Notes under the pieces: generated by a model
What the model saw: the letters and a program-made list of their open reading frames with translations, nothing else
Databases searched by the model: none
Told to the model about the DNA's origin: nothing
Part shown: positions 38,236-46,942 of the stretch, in pieces
Layout: the number at the start of each line of letters is the position of its first letter
Numbering within the stretch: position 1 is the stretch's first letter
Assembly: GCA_001897755.1 (NCBI GenBank)
Contig: MKUJ01000003.1
Location: 122,540-186,539 of the forward strand
Source of the DNA: Afipia sp. 64-13
Lineage (GTDB): Bacteria > Pseudomonadota > Alphaproteobacteria > Rhizobiales > Xanthobacteraceae
DNA: 64,000 nt
Reading direction: 5' to 3'
Made by a program: the position numbers and the translations under genes

Positions 38236-38999
38236 TCGTCACCTCGCCTTTGCTGTCGACGCTGCCGGGCGTGCGCCACGCCTTCTTCACGCGCGAGGGC
38301 GGCGTCTCGCAGGGCATCTACGCCAGCCTCAATGGCGGCCTCGGCTCCAGCGACAATCCCGACCATGTGCGCGAAAACCGCCGCCGCATGGCGCGGACCC
38401 TCGATGTCGCGCCGGAGCGCTTTCTCACAGTCTTCCAGATCCATTCCCCAGACGTCGCCCTGGCCACCGCTCCATGGGACGAGCAGACGCGCCCCCGCGC
38501 CGATGCGATGGTGACCAGCTCGCCCGGCCTCGCGCTCGGCATCACCACCGCCGATTGCGGTCCGGTGCTGTTCGTCGATCCGAAAGCGCGGGTGATCGGC
38601 GCCGCTCACGCCGGCTGGAAAGGCGCGCTCGGCGGCGTGCTGGAAGCCACCATCGCGGCGATGGAGAAGCTCGGCGCGACACGCGGCGATCTCGTCGTGG
38701 CGATCGGACCCCTGATCCGCCAGCCAAGCTACGAGGTCGGCGCGGAGTTCGTCGCCCGCTTTACCGAAACGACTGCGGCCAACGGCCGGTTCTTCGCGCC
38801 TTCGACGCGGGCCGATCACGCAATGTTCGACCTTGCCGGCTACATCCGCGCCCGCCTGACCGACGCCGGAATCACGACCATCGACGACATCGGCCTGTGT
38901 ACCTACGCCGATCCGCGGTTCTTCAGCTATCGGCGTACCACCCACCGCGCCGAGCCGGATTACGGCCGCAACATCCACGCCCTCGTGCTGGAACCGTGA
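38232..38999 (+). CDS. pgeF: Peptidoglycan editing factor PgeF (laccase-domain, YfiH)
   Basis: 255 residues, GTG start overlapping midA's stop by 4 bp. Cu-oxidase_4/YfiH fold: HAFFTREGGVSQGIYASLN at the start, TTADCGPVLFVD with the catalytic Cys, AAHAGWKGALGG with the catalytic His, and RRTTHRAEPDYGRNIHAL near the end. Members remove mis-incorporated L-serine from UDP-MurNAc peptides; that activity is established for the enterobacterial homologue, and inferred here. Confidence 0.93.
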   Translation: MIVTSPLLSTLPGVRHAFFTREGGVSQGIYASLNGGLGSSDNPDHVRENRRRMARTLDVAPERFLTVFQIHSPDVALATAPWDEQTRPRADAMVTSSPGLALGITTADCGPVLFVDPKARVIGAAHAGWKGALGGVLEATIAAMEKLGATRGDLVVAIGPLIRQPSYEVGAEFVARFTETTAANGRFFAPSTRADHAMFDLAGYIRARLTDAGITTIDDIGLCTYADPRFFSYRRTTHRAEPDYGRNIHALVLEP

Positions 39000-39111
39000 C
39001 GCCCCGCCCTAGACGTTAACGCATTTTAACGATATCGCTCGAGCGCCGGACCGGGCTTCTCCCGCGTCCGGCGCGACGCCATTCCGCGCATGCGCAAACG
39101 AGCCGCCGGGC

Positions 39112-39717
39112 ATGAAAATCCAAGGCATTGCAACCGACTGCAAAAGGTGGCGGAGATCGCGCCTTGCCGCGCTGCTGATCCTGCCCTGCCTTGCCGCCGG
39201 CTGCACCGCCAACGGCCCGAGCCCGATGGCCGCGCAGGGCTTCGGTCCGACCGTCGCCTTCGAATCCGTGGACGGCCCGCCGCCGCAGGTATTCGACCGC
39301 CTGGTGCGCGCGCTGGAGACCGAAAGCGCCGGCCGCAACATGTCCATCGTCTCGCGCGAGGCATCGGCGTCTTACCGGATCCGCAGCTATTACGCCGCGC
39401 AAGTCACCCGCAAAGGCTCCGCCACCATCGCCTGGGTATGGGACGTCTACGACCGCGAGCAGCAGCGCGCCTTGCGCCTCAGCGGCTCCGAGCCTGCCGG
39501 CACGAGCGGACGGGATGCCTGGGCCGCGGCCGATGATCGGGTGCTGCAAAAGATTTCGCAGGCCGGGATGCGCGGCCTGACCGCCCTCGTCACCGGAGCG
39601 GCCCCGACACAGGACGCCGCGCCGCCGGCTTCGACGGGACCGGCGATAGCCGCCATCGACGAGCCGGAGCAGACGTCCTCGCCCGGCCCCCGCGCGCTGG
39701 CCTATAACGCACAGTGA
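39112..39717 (+). CDS. Putative outer-membrane or periplasmic lipoprotein
   Basis: 201 residues with a lipoprotein signal: a basic N-terminus (KRWRRSR), hydrophobic stretch and lipobox LAAGC with Cys31. The mature part includes FDRLVRALETESAGRNMSIV, YRIRSYYAAQVTRKGSATIA and a low-complexity C-terminus rich in Ala, Pro and Thr. Residue +2 after Cys is Thr, so outer-membrane sorting is likely by the E. coli rule. Family not recognised. Confidence 0.82.
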   Translation: MKIQGIATDCKRWRRSRLAALLILPCLAAGCTANGPSPMAAQGFGPTVAFESVDGPPPQVFDRLVRALETESAGRNMSIVSREASASYRIRSYYAAQVTRKGSATIAWVWDVYDREQQRALRLSGSEPAGTSGRDAWAAADDRVLQKISQAGMRGLTALVTGAAPTQDAAPPASTGPAIAAIDEPEQTSSPGPRALAYNAQ

Positions 39718-39892
39718 CCCGGCGCGGCCTCTTCGCCGCGATTTTGCAGGAAAAACACCGGCTTTCTTGTTGCCAGCGGCGGCAATGCCTTGTTATCACG
39801 CTCGCGCGCGTGCAGATGACCTGAACGGCTTGATATCCTAGGCGGCGCAGATGTTGACGAGCGTATCCACTATGTCGCGAGGGAAAGCCCCT

Positions 39893-40846
39893 GTGTCAGC
39901 CAAGAACGGCTCCATCAAGCTGGTCGCGGGCAATTCCAATCCGGCCCTCGCCGAAGCGATCTCATCCTGTCTCAACCTGCCGCTGACCAAGGCCATCGTC
40001 CGGCGCTTCGCCGACATGGAGATTTTCGTCGAGATTCAGGAAAACGTCCGCGGCTCCGACGTGTTCGTGATCCAGTCGACCTCCTATCCCGCCAACGACC
40101 ATTTGATGGAATTGCTGATCATCACCGATGCGCTGCGCCGCGCCTCCGCGCGCCGCATCACGGCGGTGATCCCCTATTTCGGCTACGCCCGCCAGGACCG
40201 CAAAGCCGGTCCGCGCACGCCGATCTCGGCCAAGCTGGTCGCCAACCTGATCACCCATGCCGGCGCCGACCGCGTCATGACGCTCGACCTGCATGCCGGA
40301 CAGATCCAGGGCTTCTTCGATATTCCGACCGACAATCTCTACGCATCGCCGGTGATGGTGCGCGACATCAAGGAGAAGTTCGACCTCTCCAAGGTCATGG
40401 TGGTGTCGCCCGACGTCGGCGGCGTGGTGCGTGCACGCGGCCTCGCCAAACGCATCAACGCGCCGCTCGCCATCATCGACAAGCGCCGCGAGCGCGCCGG
40501 CGAATCTGAAGTAATGAACGTGATCGGCGAGGTCGCCGGCCACACCTGTATTCTGGTCGACGACATCGTCGACTCCGGCGGCACGCTGGTGAACGCGGCC
40601 GATGCCCTGCTCGCCAACGGCGCCAAGGATGTCTACGCCTATATCACCCATGGCGTACTGTCGGGCGGCGCAGTGGCCCGCGTCACCTCGTCCAAGCTCA
40701 AGGAGCTGGTGATCACCGACTCGATCCAGCCGACCGAGGCGATCCGCAAGGCGGCCAACATCCGCCATCTGTCGATCGCGCCTTTGATCGGCGAAGCAAT
40801 CGGCCGCACCGCCTCCGAGGAGTCGGTGTCGAGCCTGTTCGACTGA
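39893..40846 (+). CDS. prs: Ribose-phosphate pyrophosphokinase
   Basis: Makes PRPP from ribose-5-phosphate and ATP for nucleotides, histidine and tryptophan. 317 residues from a GTG ([20 protein letters not shown]), which has GAGGGA 8 nt before it and gives the usual family length. In-frame ATGs at 39851 and 39872 would add 14 or 7 residues. Class I signatures: [14 protein letters not shown], the flexible loop [20 protein letters not shown] and the PRPP motif [13 protein letters not shown]. Confidence 0.95.
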   Translation: MSAKNGSIKLVAGNSNPALAEAISSCLNLPLTKAIVRRFADMEIFVEIQENVRGSDVFVIQSTSYPANDHLMELLIITDALRRASARRITAVIPYFGYARQDRKAGPRTPISAKLVANLITHAGADRVMTLDLHAGQIQGFFDIPTDNLYASPVMVRDIKEKFDLSKVMVVSPDVGGVVRARGLAKRINAPLAIIDKRRERAGESEVMNVIGEVAGHTCILVDDIVDSGGTLVNAADALLANGAKDVYAYITHGVLSGGAVARVTSSKLKELVITDSIQPTEAIRKAANIRHLSIAPLIGEAIGRTASEESVSSLFD

Positions 40847-40870
40847 TCCTTGCAATCGTCGGCAATGCCC

Positions 40871-40895
40871 CATGGCCGGACCAGTTCCGGCCATG
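40871..40895 (+). terminator. Hairpin after prs, possible terminator
   Basis: Perfect 10-bp stem CATGGCCGGA/TCCGGCCATG with a 5-nt loop, 24 nt past the stop. Only a weak T-run (TTCGTTT) follows, so termination is uncertain. Confidence 0.45.
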
Positions 40896-41305
40896 TTCGT
40901 TTCGCATCCGCTCCACGCCATGCGTGACGGACGCCACCGTTACGGACAATTGGCTCTGGCGGACTCGCGCCACGCGAACACGGCCTCGCCGACTCGCGAT
41001 CCGAGCATTTGATTCCGGTTTGTTCTTTTCCCGCCCGTCACAACACCGCGCGCCCCACGCGCGCATTTAAGTCCATGCTCGGACTCATGAATTCGTCGCC
41101 ACGATGCGGAGCGCCAATATCCGGTGTCGCCGCGCGGCGCTTTAGCTGTTGATGACAGAGCGTTTTCCTCCGCAATGCCTGTGGACGGATTCGGCGCCTC
41201 ATTGCACCTCTGAAGCAAATCACAGATCAATCCTGACATAGCGAGTTCGACGCGCGTTGTAGTTCCTGCGTATCTCCCTCTCACCCACGACACAGGACAC
41301 ACCGC
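40896..41305. other. Intergenic region between prs and the YbjN gene
   Basis: 410 nt with no supportable gene; short frames here lack ribosome sites and resemble nothing known. The region is somewhat less GC-rich toward the 3' side and presumably carries the promoter of the YbjN gene. No operator motif was identified. Confidence 0.6.
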
Positions 41306-41806
41306 ATGTCCCTTCTGGACATCACTTTCGATTCCCGCACCAACCCGCTTGCAGCGGTCGAGGACGTCGCCGCGTCGAACGATCTGACGTTCGAACGCTC
41401 CGGCGAAGACGAGATCACTATCCTGTCGAAGGGCACCTACACCGACTACCAGCTCTCGTTCACTTGGATGGCGGAGATCGACGCGCTGCATCTGGCCTGC
41501 GCGTTCGAGATGAAGATTCCCGAAGGCCGCCGCGCCGAGGTGCAGCGCCTGATCGCCGCGATCAACGAACAGCTCTGGCTCGGCCATTTCGACCTGTGGG
41601 CGCAATCCGGCCTGTTGATGTATCGTCAGGCGCTGTTGCTGCCCGGCGGCATGCTGGCATCCGGCGCGCAGTGCGAGGCGATGCTGGAAGCGGCGCTGAT
41701 CGCCTGCGAGCGCTATTATCCCGCCTTCCAGTTCGTGATCTGGGCCGGCAAGTCCGCCGCTGAAGCGATGAGCGCGGCGATGTTCGACACCGCCGGTCAC
41801 GCATAA
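41306..41806 (+). CDS. YbjN-domain protein (putative sensory transduction regulator)
   Basis: 166 residues, a single YbjN domain with the fold of T3S chaperones: MSLLDITFDSRTNPLAAVED, FERSGEDEITILSKGTYTDY, LAAINEQLWLGHFDLW-like central part, then a helical C-terminus (YYPAFQFVIWAGKSAAEAMS). Family members of unknown biochemical role influence motility and stress in E. coli. It is followed on the same strand by proC (106 nt gap). Confidence 0.88.
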   Translation: MSLLDITFDSRTNPLAAVEDVAASNDLTFERSGEDEITILSKGTYTDYQLSFTWMAEIDALHLACAFEMKIPEGRRAEVQRLIAAINEQLWLGHFDLWAQSGLLMYRQALLLPGGMLASGAQCEAMLEAALIACERYYPAFQFVIWAGKSAAEAMSAAMFDTAGHA

Positions 41807-41912
41807 GCCCATATCTGCTCCGCTCCGGGCTTGACCCGGGCCCCGCGTCCCAACAAAACTCGCAGCCGGATGAAGGTCGCCTCGATGCGCGGCCACAACG
41901 AAGGTTGCCGCC

Positions 41913-42743
41913 ATGACCAATTCCGCAAACCCGCTCGCAAATCTCGGCAGCGCCATCGTGCTCGCCGGCGCGGGCAAGATGGGCGGCGCGATGCTGGAAG
42001 GCTGGCTCGCGCAGGGCGTCGCCGCATCGTCCATCGCGGTGATCGAACCCTCGCCGTCGGACGATATCCGGCGCCATGAGACACAAGGGCTGCGCGTCAA
42101 TCCGGCGCGCAAGGATCTCGGCGAGGTCGCCGCACTGATCCTCGCGGTCAAACCGCAGATGTTCGGCGACGCCGCGCCTCAGCTCAAATCCTTCGTCGCG
42201 CCTTCGACCCTTGTGATGTCGATCATGGCCGGCGCGCCCATCGCCGCCATCGCCCGCGCTTGCGGCGGCCGGGTGATCCGCGCCATGCCCAACACGCCGG
42301 CCGCAATCGGCCGCGGCGTCACTGTCGCGGTCGCGGCGCCCGATGTCACACAGCAGCAGCGCGGAATCGCCGATGCCTTGTTGCGGGCAACCGGTATTGT
42401 CGAATGGATCGACGACGAAGGCCTGATGGATGCGGTGACCGCGGTGTCCGGCTCAGGTCCGGCTTACGTTTTCCTGCTGGCGGAAGAACTGGCGCGCGCC
42501 GGTGCCGCCGCCGGCCTGCCGCCGGCGCTCGCGACGCGGCTGGCGCGTGAAACCATCGCAGGGTCCGGCGAATTGCTGCATCGCTCCGATCTCGACAGCG
42601 CCGTGCTGCGCCAGAACGTCACCTCGCCCGGCGGCACCACAGCGGCCGCGCTCGAAGTGCTGATGGGCAGCGGCGGCTTTCAGCCTCTGCTGACGCGCGC
42701 GGTGGCGGCGGCGACCAAACGGTCGAAGGAATTGGCGAAGTAG
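41913..42743 (+). CDS. proC: Pyrroline-5-carboxylate reductase ProC
   Basis: 276 residues. NADPH-dependent last step of proline synthesis. LAGAGKMGGAMLEGWLAQG dinucleotide loop, IRAMPNTPAAIGRGVTVAVA, and the C-terminal signature SGSGPAYVFLLAEEL with TSPGGTTAAALEVL. No further gene follows; a cruciform repeat at 42761-42843 separates it from the convergent kinase operon. Confidence 0.96.
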   Translation: MTNSANPLANLGSAIVLAGAGKMGGAMLEGWLAQGVAASSIAVIEPSPSDDIRRHETQGLRVNPARKDLGEVAALILAVKPQMFGDAAPQLKSFVAPSTLVMSIMAGAPIAAIARACGGRVIRAMPNTPAAIGRGVTVAVAAPDVTQQQRGIADALLRATGIVEWIDDEGLMDAVTAVSGSGPAYVFLLAEELARAGAAAGLPPALATRLARETIAGSGELLHRSDLDSAVLRQNVTSPGGTTAAALEVLMGSGGFQPLLTRAVAAATKRSKELAK

Positions 42744-42760
42744 TTTCCGCTTTCGATTTT

Positions 42761-42843
42761 CGTCATGCCCGGCTTTATGCCGGGCATCCAGGTCTTTTGA
42801 AAAAAGGAAGACGTGGATGGCCGGGACAAGCCCGGCCATGACG
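42761..42843. repeat. Cruciform palindromic repeat between proC and kinase gene
   Basis: Outer arms CGTCAT/ATGACG; sub-hairpins TGCCCGGC/GCCGGGCA (5-nt loop) and GGCCGGG/CCCGGCC; inner arms TCCA/TGGA flanking a GTCTTTT...AAAAGGAAGAC stem. Same architecture as 58626-58707 and 3070-3159. It lies between two convergent stops and may act as a terminator in both directions. Confidence 0.78.
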
Positions 42844-42851
42844 AATGGGCA

Positions 42852-44246
42852 CTACACCGGCACGCGCACCGCTGCACGCAAGCCGCCGAGCGGGCTGTCG
42901 GCCAGTGTGATGTCGCCGCCGTGCGAGCGGGCGATGTCGCGCGCGATGGCAAGACCGAGACCGGAGCCTGAGCCGCCTTCATCCTGATTGCGCGCATCGT
43001 CAAGCCGCAGGAACGGCTTGAACACCTCCTCGCGCATCGCCAGCGGAATGCCCGGACCGTCATCGTCCACCGTGATCGTAAGCCAGCGATGATCGCGATG
43101 GCCGGTGATCGCGATGGTGTTGGCGTAACGCGCCGCGTTCGACACCAGGTTGGCGAGGCAGCGCTTGAACGCCGCCGGCTTCACCGTCACCACCGGCAGG
43201 CCGTGGAACGTCACCGTCGCGGTGTGGCCATGGCGCTCGGCATCGCTGCGCAATTCCTCCAGCGCCTGCTCCATGTCGGTGGGTTGCGCGTGTTCGCCGC
43301 TATCACCGCGCGCAAAGGCCAGATACGCCTCCAGCATGCCGCTCATCTCGTCGACATCCTTGCGCATGCCCTCGGTTTCGGGACTGTCGCCGATCAGCGC
43401 AAGCTCGAGCTTGAAGCGGGTCAGGATGGTGCGCAGATCGTGGCTGACGCCGGCGAGCATCGCAGTGCGCTGATCGATGCTGCGCTCGATGCGCGTCTTC
43501 ATTTCCATGAAGGCCTGCGCCGCGCGCCGCACCTCGCGCGCGCCGCGCGGCCGGAAGTCCGGCGCCTCGCGGCCCTTGCCGAAATTCTCCGCCGCGTCGG
43601 CAAGGCGCAGGATCGGCTTGATCTGGTTGCGCAGGAACAGCACCGCCACGATCAGCAGGATCGACGAGGTGCCGAGCATCCAGAAAATGAAGATCTGCGA
43701 ATTCGAAGCGTAGGCCGCGCTGCGCTGGGCGTAGACCCGCATCACCGAATCGTCGAGCTTGATGCGGATTTCCACCAGCGAGGAGCGCCCGACCGTATCG
43801 ATCCAGAACGGCCGGCCGATCTGCCGGCTGATCTGCACCGAGAGCGCCTGATCGAGCAGCGAGAAGAACGGTTTCGGTCCCGGCGGCGGCATGTCGTTCA
43901 CCGGCAGGAAATCCACCACGAGACCGAGACGATTCTGCGCGATGTTGCGCAGTTGCACCCGGTCCTTGTCCTGCGGATAGATCTTGTAGACATCGATCAG
44001 CGCGGCGATGTCCTGTACCACGGCAGCGGACAGGCGCCGCGTCACCGTATTCCAGTGCCGCTCCATGAACACGAAGGCGACGACCGACTGCAACACCACC
44101 ATCGGCACGATGATGATGAGCAGTGCGCGGGCATAAAGTCCCTTCGGCATCAGTTCCTTGAACGAGCGTCCGAGCCATGCGTGGAAACTCGACACATGCC
44201 GGGAGGCGCTGCGGATCCAGGTCAGGCTGGTGTCGAGCGTGCTCAT
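42852..44246 (-). CDS. EnvZ-type sensor histidine kinase
   Basis: 464 residues. Membrane helices at about 40-60 and 185-205 bound a periplasmic sensor domain. HAMP follows (about 205-255), the H-box GVSHDLRTILTRFKLEL has the phospho-accepting H269, then N (NLVSNAARYA), D/F (DDDGPGIP, FKPFLRLDDAR) and G (GGSGSGLGLAIARDIARS) boxes. Its start overlaps the regulator's stop by 4 bp. Signal unknown; partner regulator is the adjacent gene. Confidence 0.93.
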   Translation of the reverse strand: MSTLDTSLTWIRSASRHVSSFHAWLGRSFKELMPKGLYARALLIIIVPMVVLQSVVAFVFMERHWNTVTRRLSAAVVQDIAALIDVYKIYPQDKDRVQLRNIAQNRLGLVVDFLPVNDMPPPGPKPFFSLLDQALSVQISRQIGRPFWIDTVGRSSLVEIRIKLDDSVMRVYAQRSAAYASNSQIFIFWMLGTSSILLIVAVLFLRNQIKPILRLADAAENFGKGREAPDFRPRGAREVRRAAQAFMEMKTRIERSIDQRTAMLAGVSHDLRTILTRFKLELALIGDSPETEGMRKDVDEMSGMLEAYLAFARGDSGEHAQPTDMEQALEELRSDAERHGHTATVTFHGLPVVTVKPAAFKRCLANLVSNAARYANTIAITGHRDHRWLTITVDDDGPGIPLAMREEVFKPFLRLDDARNQDEGGSGSGLGLAIARDIARSHGGDITLADSPLGGLRAAVRVPV

Positions 44247-44968
44247 GGCGAGGCAACGAGGCGATAGCCGATGCCGCGCACCGCTTGCAGGAACAGCGGG
44301 TTGGCCGGATCGCGCTCGATCTTGCGGCGCAGACGGTTGATCTGCACATCGACCGCGCGCTCGTTGACCGTACCGCTTGCGCCGGTGAGGTCGGCGCGCG
44401 GCACCGTTTCGCCAGGGCTCGCGGCAAGAATGCGCAACATCTCGCGCTCCCGGTCGGTGAGATGCACGATCTCCTCGCCGCTCCGCAGTTCGCCGCGCTC
44501 CAGATGATAGACATAAGGTCCGAACGCCACCGATTCCGGCGCAGGCGTCGCCACCGGCGCGGCACGCTTGAGGATGTTGGCGATACGCAGCACCAGTTCG
44601 CGGGGCTCGAACGGCTTGGCGACATAATCATCGGCGCCGATCTGCAATCCCTCGATCCGGTTTTCCGCCTCGTGACGTGCGGTCAACATCACGATCGGCA
44701 CCGTGGACGAGGTGCGGATGAAGCGCGCCAGTTCGAAGCCGGTTTCGCCGGGCATCATCACATCGAGAATCAAAAGGTCGAAATGCAGACCGCCCAGCTT
44801 GGCGCGGGCATCGGCCGCGCTTTTCGCGGTGGTGACGCGATAGCCTTCATTGCCGAGAAAGCGCGACAGCAGATCGCGGATGCGGCGGTCGTCATCGACC
44901 AGCAGCAGATGCGGTGCATCGTCGGCGGGGCGTGGCCGCCCGCGCGCGGATGTCGCGGTTTCGCTCAC
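44243..44968 (-). CDS. OmpR-family response regulator, PetR-like
   Basis: 241 residues. A receiver domain (LLLVDDDRRIRDLLSRFLGN, phospho-acceptor D69 in LLILDVMMPGETGFEL, conserved K in YVAKPFEPRELVLRI) and a C-terminal winged-helix DNA-binding domain (LTDREREMLRILAASPGETV, VDVQINRLRRKIERDPANPL). Directly overlapped upstream by a MarR gene and downstream by its kinase, the layout of petP-petR in Rhodobacter. Target genes are not visible here. Confidence 0.94.
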   Translation of the reverse strand: MSETATSARGRPRPADDAPHLLLVDDDRRIRDLLSRFLGNEGYRVTTAKSAADARAKLGGLHFDLLILDVMMPGETGFELARFIRTSSTVPIVMLTARHEAENRIEGLQIGADDYVAKPFEPRELVLRIANILKRAAPVATPAPESVAFGPYVYHLERGELRSGEEIVHLTDREREMLRILAASPGETVPRADLTGASGTVNERAVDVQINRLRRKIERDPANPLFLQAVRGIGYRLVASP

Positions 44969-45504
44969 CTCGTATCCTTCGCGACCTTGCGGCCGCCTTT
45001 GAGAATAACTTCGAGCACCTTGTCGGGATCGTCCTGCTCGATCATGCCGAGCAGGAAACGCCGCACGGCCTCGTCGCCCTGCGCCGGCAACCCCGCCAGC
45101 GCGCGCTCGATCCGCGCGGTCTGCAACGCGGCGAGCTTCTCCACCAACGCCTCGCCCTTCGCCGTGGCGAAAAGAAGACGCTGGCGGCGATCGCTGTCGC
45201 CAGCCTTCTGCACGATATAGCCTTCATCGAGAAGCTGCTTCAGAACGCGCCCGAGCGACTGCTTGGTGATGCGCAGCACTTCCAGAAGATCGGCCACCTT
45301 CAGCCCGGGATAGCGCCGGACGAAATGCACTACGCGGTGATGGGCGCGACCGAAACCGAACTGCTCCAGCACGTGGTCCGCATCGCCGACAAAATCGCGA
45401 TAGGCGAAAAACAACAGCTCGATGATGTCCCAGCGCGGACCCCGCCCCGCACCGGCGTCGGCTGGCTCTCCCGGTTCCCATCGCCTCAGATTTAGGTCAG
45501 TCAT
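44965..45504 (-). CDS. MarR-family transcriptional regulator, PetP-like
   Basis: 179 residues. A winged-helix MarR fold (YPGLKVADLLEVLRITKQSL, RVLKQLLDEGYIVQKAGDSD) with flanking dimerisation helices. The ATG has no strong Shine-Dalgarno. It overlaps the response regulator by 4 bp and begins the kinase operon. In Rhodobacter capsulatus the MarR-like petP with petR affects cytochrome bc1; transfer of that role here is inference. Confidence 0.9.
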   Translation of the reverse strand: MTDLNLRRWEPGEPADAGAGRGPRWDIIELLFFAYRDFVGDADHVLEQFGFGRAHHRVVHFVRRYPGLKVADLLEVLRITKQSLGRVLKQLLDEGYIVQKAGDSDRRQRLLFATAKGEALVEKLAALQTARIERALAGLPAQGDEAVRRFLLGMIEQDDPDKVLEVILKGGRKVAKDTR

Positions 45505-45753
45505 ATTGACATATATTCGGTTTATTATTACAAAACGTCAGGTTCAGGCGAAATATTCGGAAAATGTCTTGCTTCCGTAGAGGCATTCCTGGTCCCTGTA
45601 TCCCTGAGCCGCATGCCTTCACCTTGCGATGTCCTTCGACATTCCGCAAAACATACTGGACTTCGCAACGCTCACCAAAGCGGAAAGAGGTCCATCGCAC
45701 AACAAGACGGCCAGCCGTAACGGCACGACCGCCAAGAGTCGGGAGAGATCATC

Positions 45754-46866
45754 ATGGGAGTGTCGTTCGAGAAAATCGACGGCGCGGTCTTGCTGGATTT
45801 TGAAGTTCATCCCACGGCCCATCCGACGCCTGAGAAGGAGCGCGCCGCCAAGCTGGAGAAACTGGGCTTCGGCCAGGTTTTCACCGACCACATGGCCGTG
45901 GTCCGTTACAGCACCGCCAAGGGCTGGCATGGCGCCCGTGTCGAATCGCGCGCGAACTTCCCGCTCGATCCGGCCACGGCGGTTCTGCACTACGCGCAGG
46001 AAATCTTTGAAGGCCTCAAGGCCTACAACCGGGACGACGGCGGCGTGAACCTGTTCCGTCCCGACGCCAACGCCAAGCGGTTCTGGAATTCGGCGGACCG
46101 CATGGCGATGGCGCCGCTGCCGGAACACATCTTCATCGAGGCTGTCGAACAGCTCGTTCGCATCGACCGCGACTGGATTCCCGGCGGCGAAGGCAGCCTG
46201 TATTTGCGCCCCTTCATGATCGCGAACGAAGTGTTCCTCGGCGTCAAGCCGTCCGCGGAATACATCTTCGCCGTCATCGCCTCGCCGGTCGGCTCCTATT
46301 TCAAGGGCGGCCCCGCGCCGGTGTCGATCTGGGTGTCGGAGAATTATACCCGCGCCGCTATTGGCGGCACCGGCGCAGTCAAATGCGGCGGCAACTATGC
46401 CGCGAGCCTGCGCGCACAGGCCGAGGCCATCGAGCATGGCTGCGATCAGGTCGTGTTCCTGGATGCTCTCGAACGCCGCTATGTCGAGGAGCTCGGCGGC
46501 ATGAACATCTTCTTCGCGTTCGACGACGGCTCGCTGCTGACGCCGCCGCTCGGCACCATCCTGCCGGGCATCACCCGCGACTCGATCATCAAGCTCGCCA
46601 GGGAATCCGGCGCGCAGGTGCGTGAAGAGGCCTATTCCATCGAGCAATGGCGCGCCGATGCCGCCAGCGGCAGGCTGAAAGAGGCGTTCGCCTGCGGCAC
46701 GGCGGCCGTGATTTCACCGATCGGCAAGGTGTGCTCGGCGAGCGGTGATTTTCTCATCAGCGGCGGAGTGGCGGGTCCGGTCGCGACCGGGCTGCGCAAG
46801 CAACTGGTCGACATCCAGTACGGCCGCGCACCCGATCCTCACAATTGGATCAGAAAGGTCCTGTGA
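45754..46866 (+). CDS. ilvE: Branched-chain amino-acid aminotransferase IlvE
   Basis: 370 residues, PLP class IV. Transaminates the keto acids of Val, Leu and Ile in the last step of their synthesis, and the reverse in breakdown. LHYAQEIFEGLKAYNRDDGG, RPFMIANEVFLGVKPSAEY, PLP lysine K210 in GAVKCGGNYAASLRAQ, and RRYVEELGGMNIFFAFDD are diagnostic. GGGAGAGATC precedes the ATG. The 249 nt upstream, shared with the divergent marR, hold no gene. Confidence 0.96.
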   Translation: MGVSFEKIDGAVLLDFEVHPTAHPTPEKERAAKLEKLGFGQVFTDHMAVVRYSTAKGWHGARVESRANFPLDPATAVLHYAQEIFEGLKAYNRDDGGVNLFRPDANAKRFWNSADRMAMAPLPEHIFIEAVEQLVRIDRDWIPGGEGSLYLRPFMIANEVFLGVKPSAEYIFAVIASPVGSYFKGGPAPVSIWVSENYTRAAIGGTGAVKCGGNYAASLRAQAEAIEHGCDQVVFLDALERRYVEELGGMNIFFAFDDGSLLTPPLGTILPGITRDSIIKLARESGAQVREEAYSIEQWRADAASGRLKEAFACGTAAVISPIGKVCSASGDFLISGGVAGPVATGLRKQLVDIQYGRAPDPHNWIRKVL

Positions 46867-46901
46867 GGCGTGTAGAATCCGGGCAAGCCGGTTTGAACGA
46901 T

Positions 46902-46938
46902 AAAAAACGCCGCAGCCTCCGCTGCGGCGTTTGTGTTT
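46902..46938. terminator. Bidirectional terminator between ilvE and MATE gene
   Basis: Perfect 12-bp stem AAACGCCGCAGC/GCTGCGGCGTTT, 4-nt loop, with A-run on the left and TTGTGTTT on the right, usable from both convergent genes. Confidence 0.92.
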
Positions 46939-46942
46939 GCAC

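Noticed and set aside
39016..39029. TTAA...TTAA as a third CtrA box, before the lipoprotein gene
   Set aside because: The spacer is 6 nt, not 7, so the consensus is not met.
41038..41223. 61-codon minus-strand frame in the prs-YbjN gap
   Set aside because: No ribosome site, no hydrophobic or conserved segment, composition like noncoding sequence.
45629..45753. Possible leader peptide before ilvE (MSFDIPQN...)
   Set aside because: It is in a different frame that runs on into ilvE, and lacks a run of Leu, Ile or Val codons and a clear attenuator stem.
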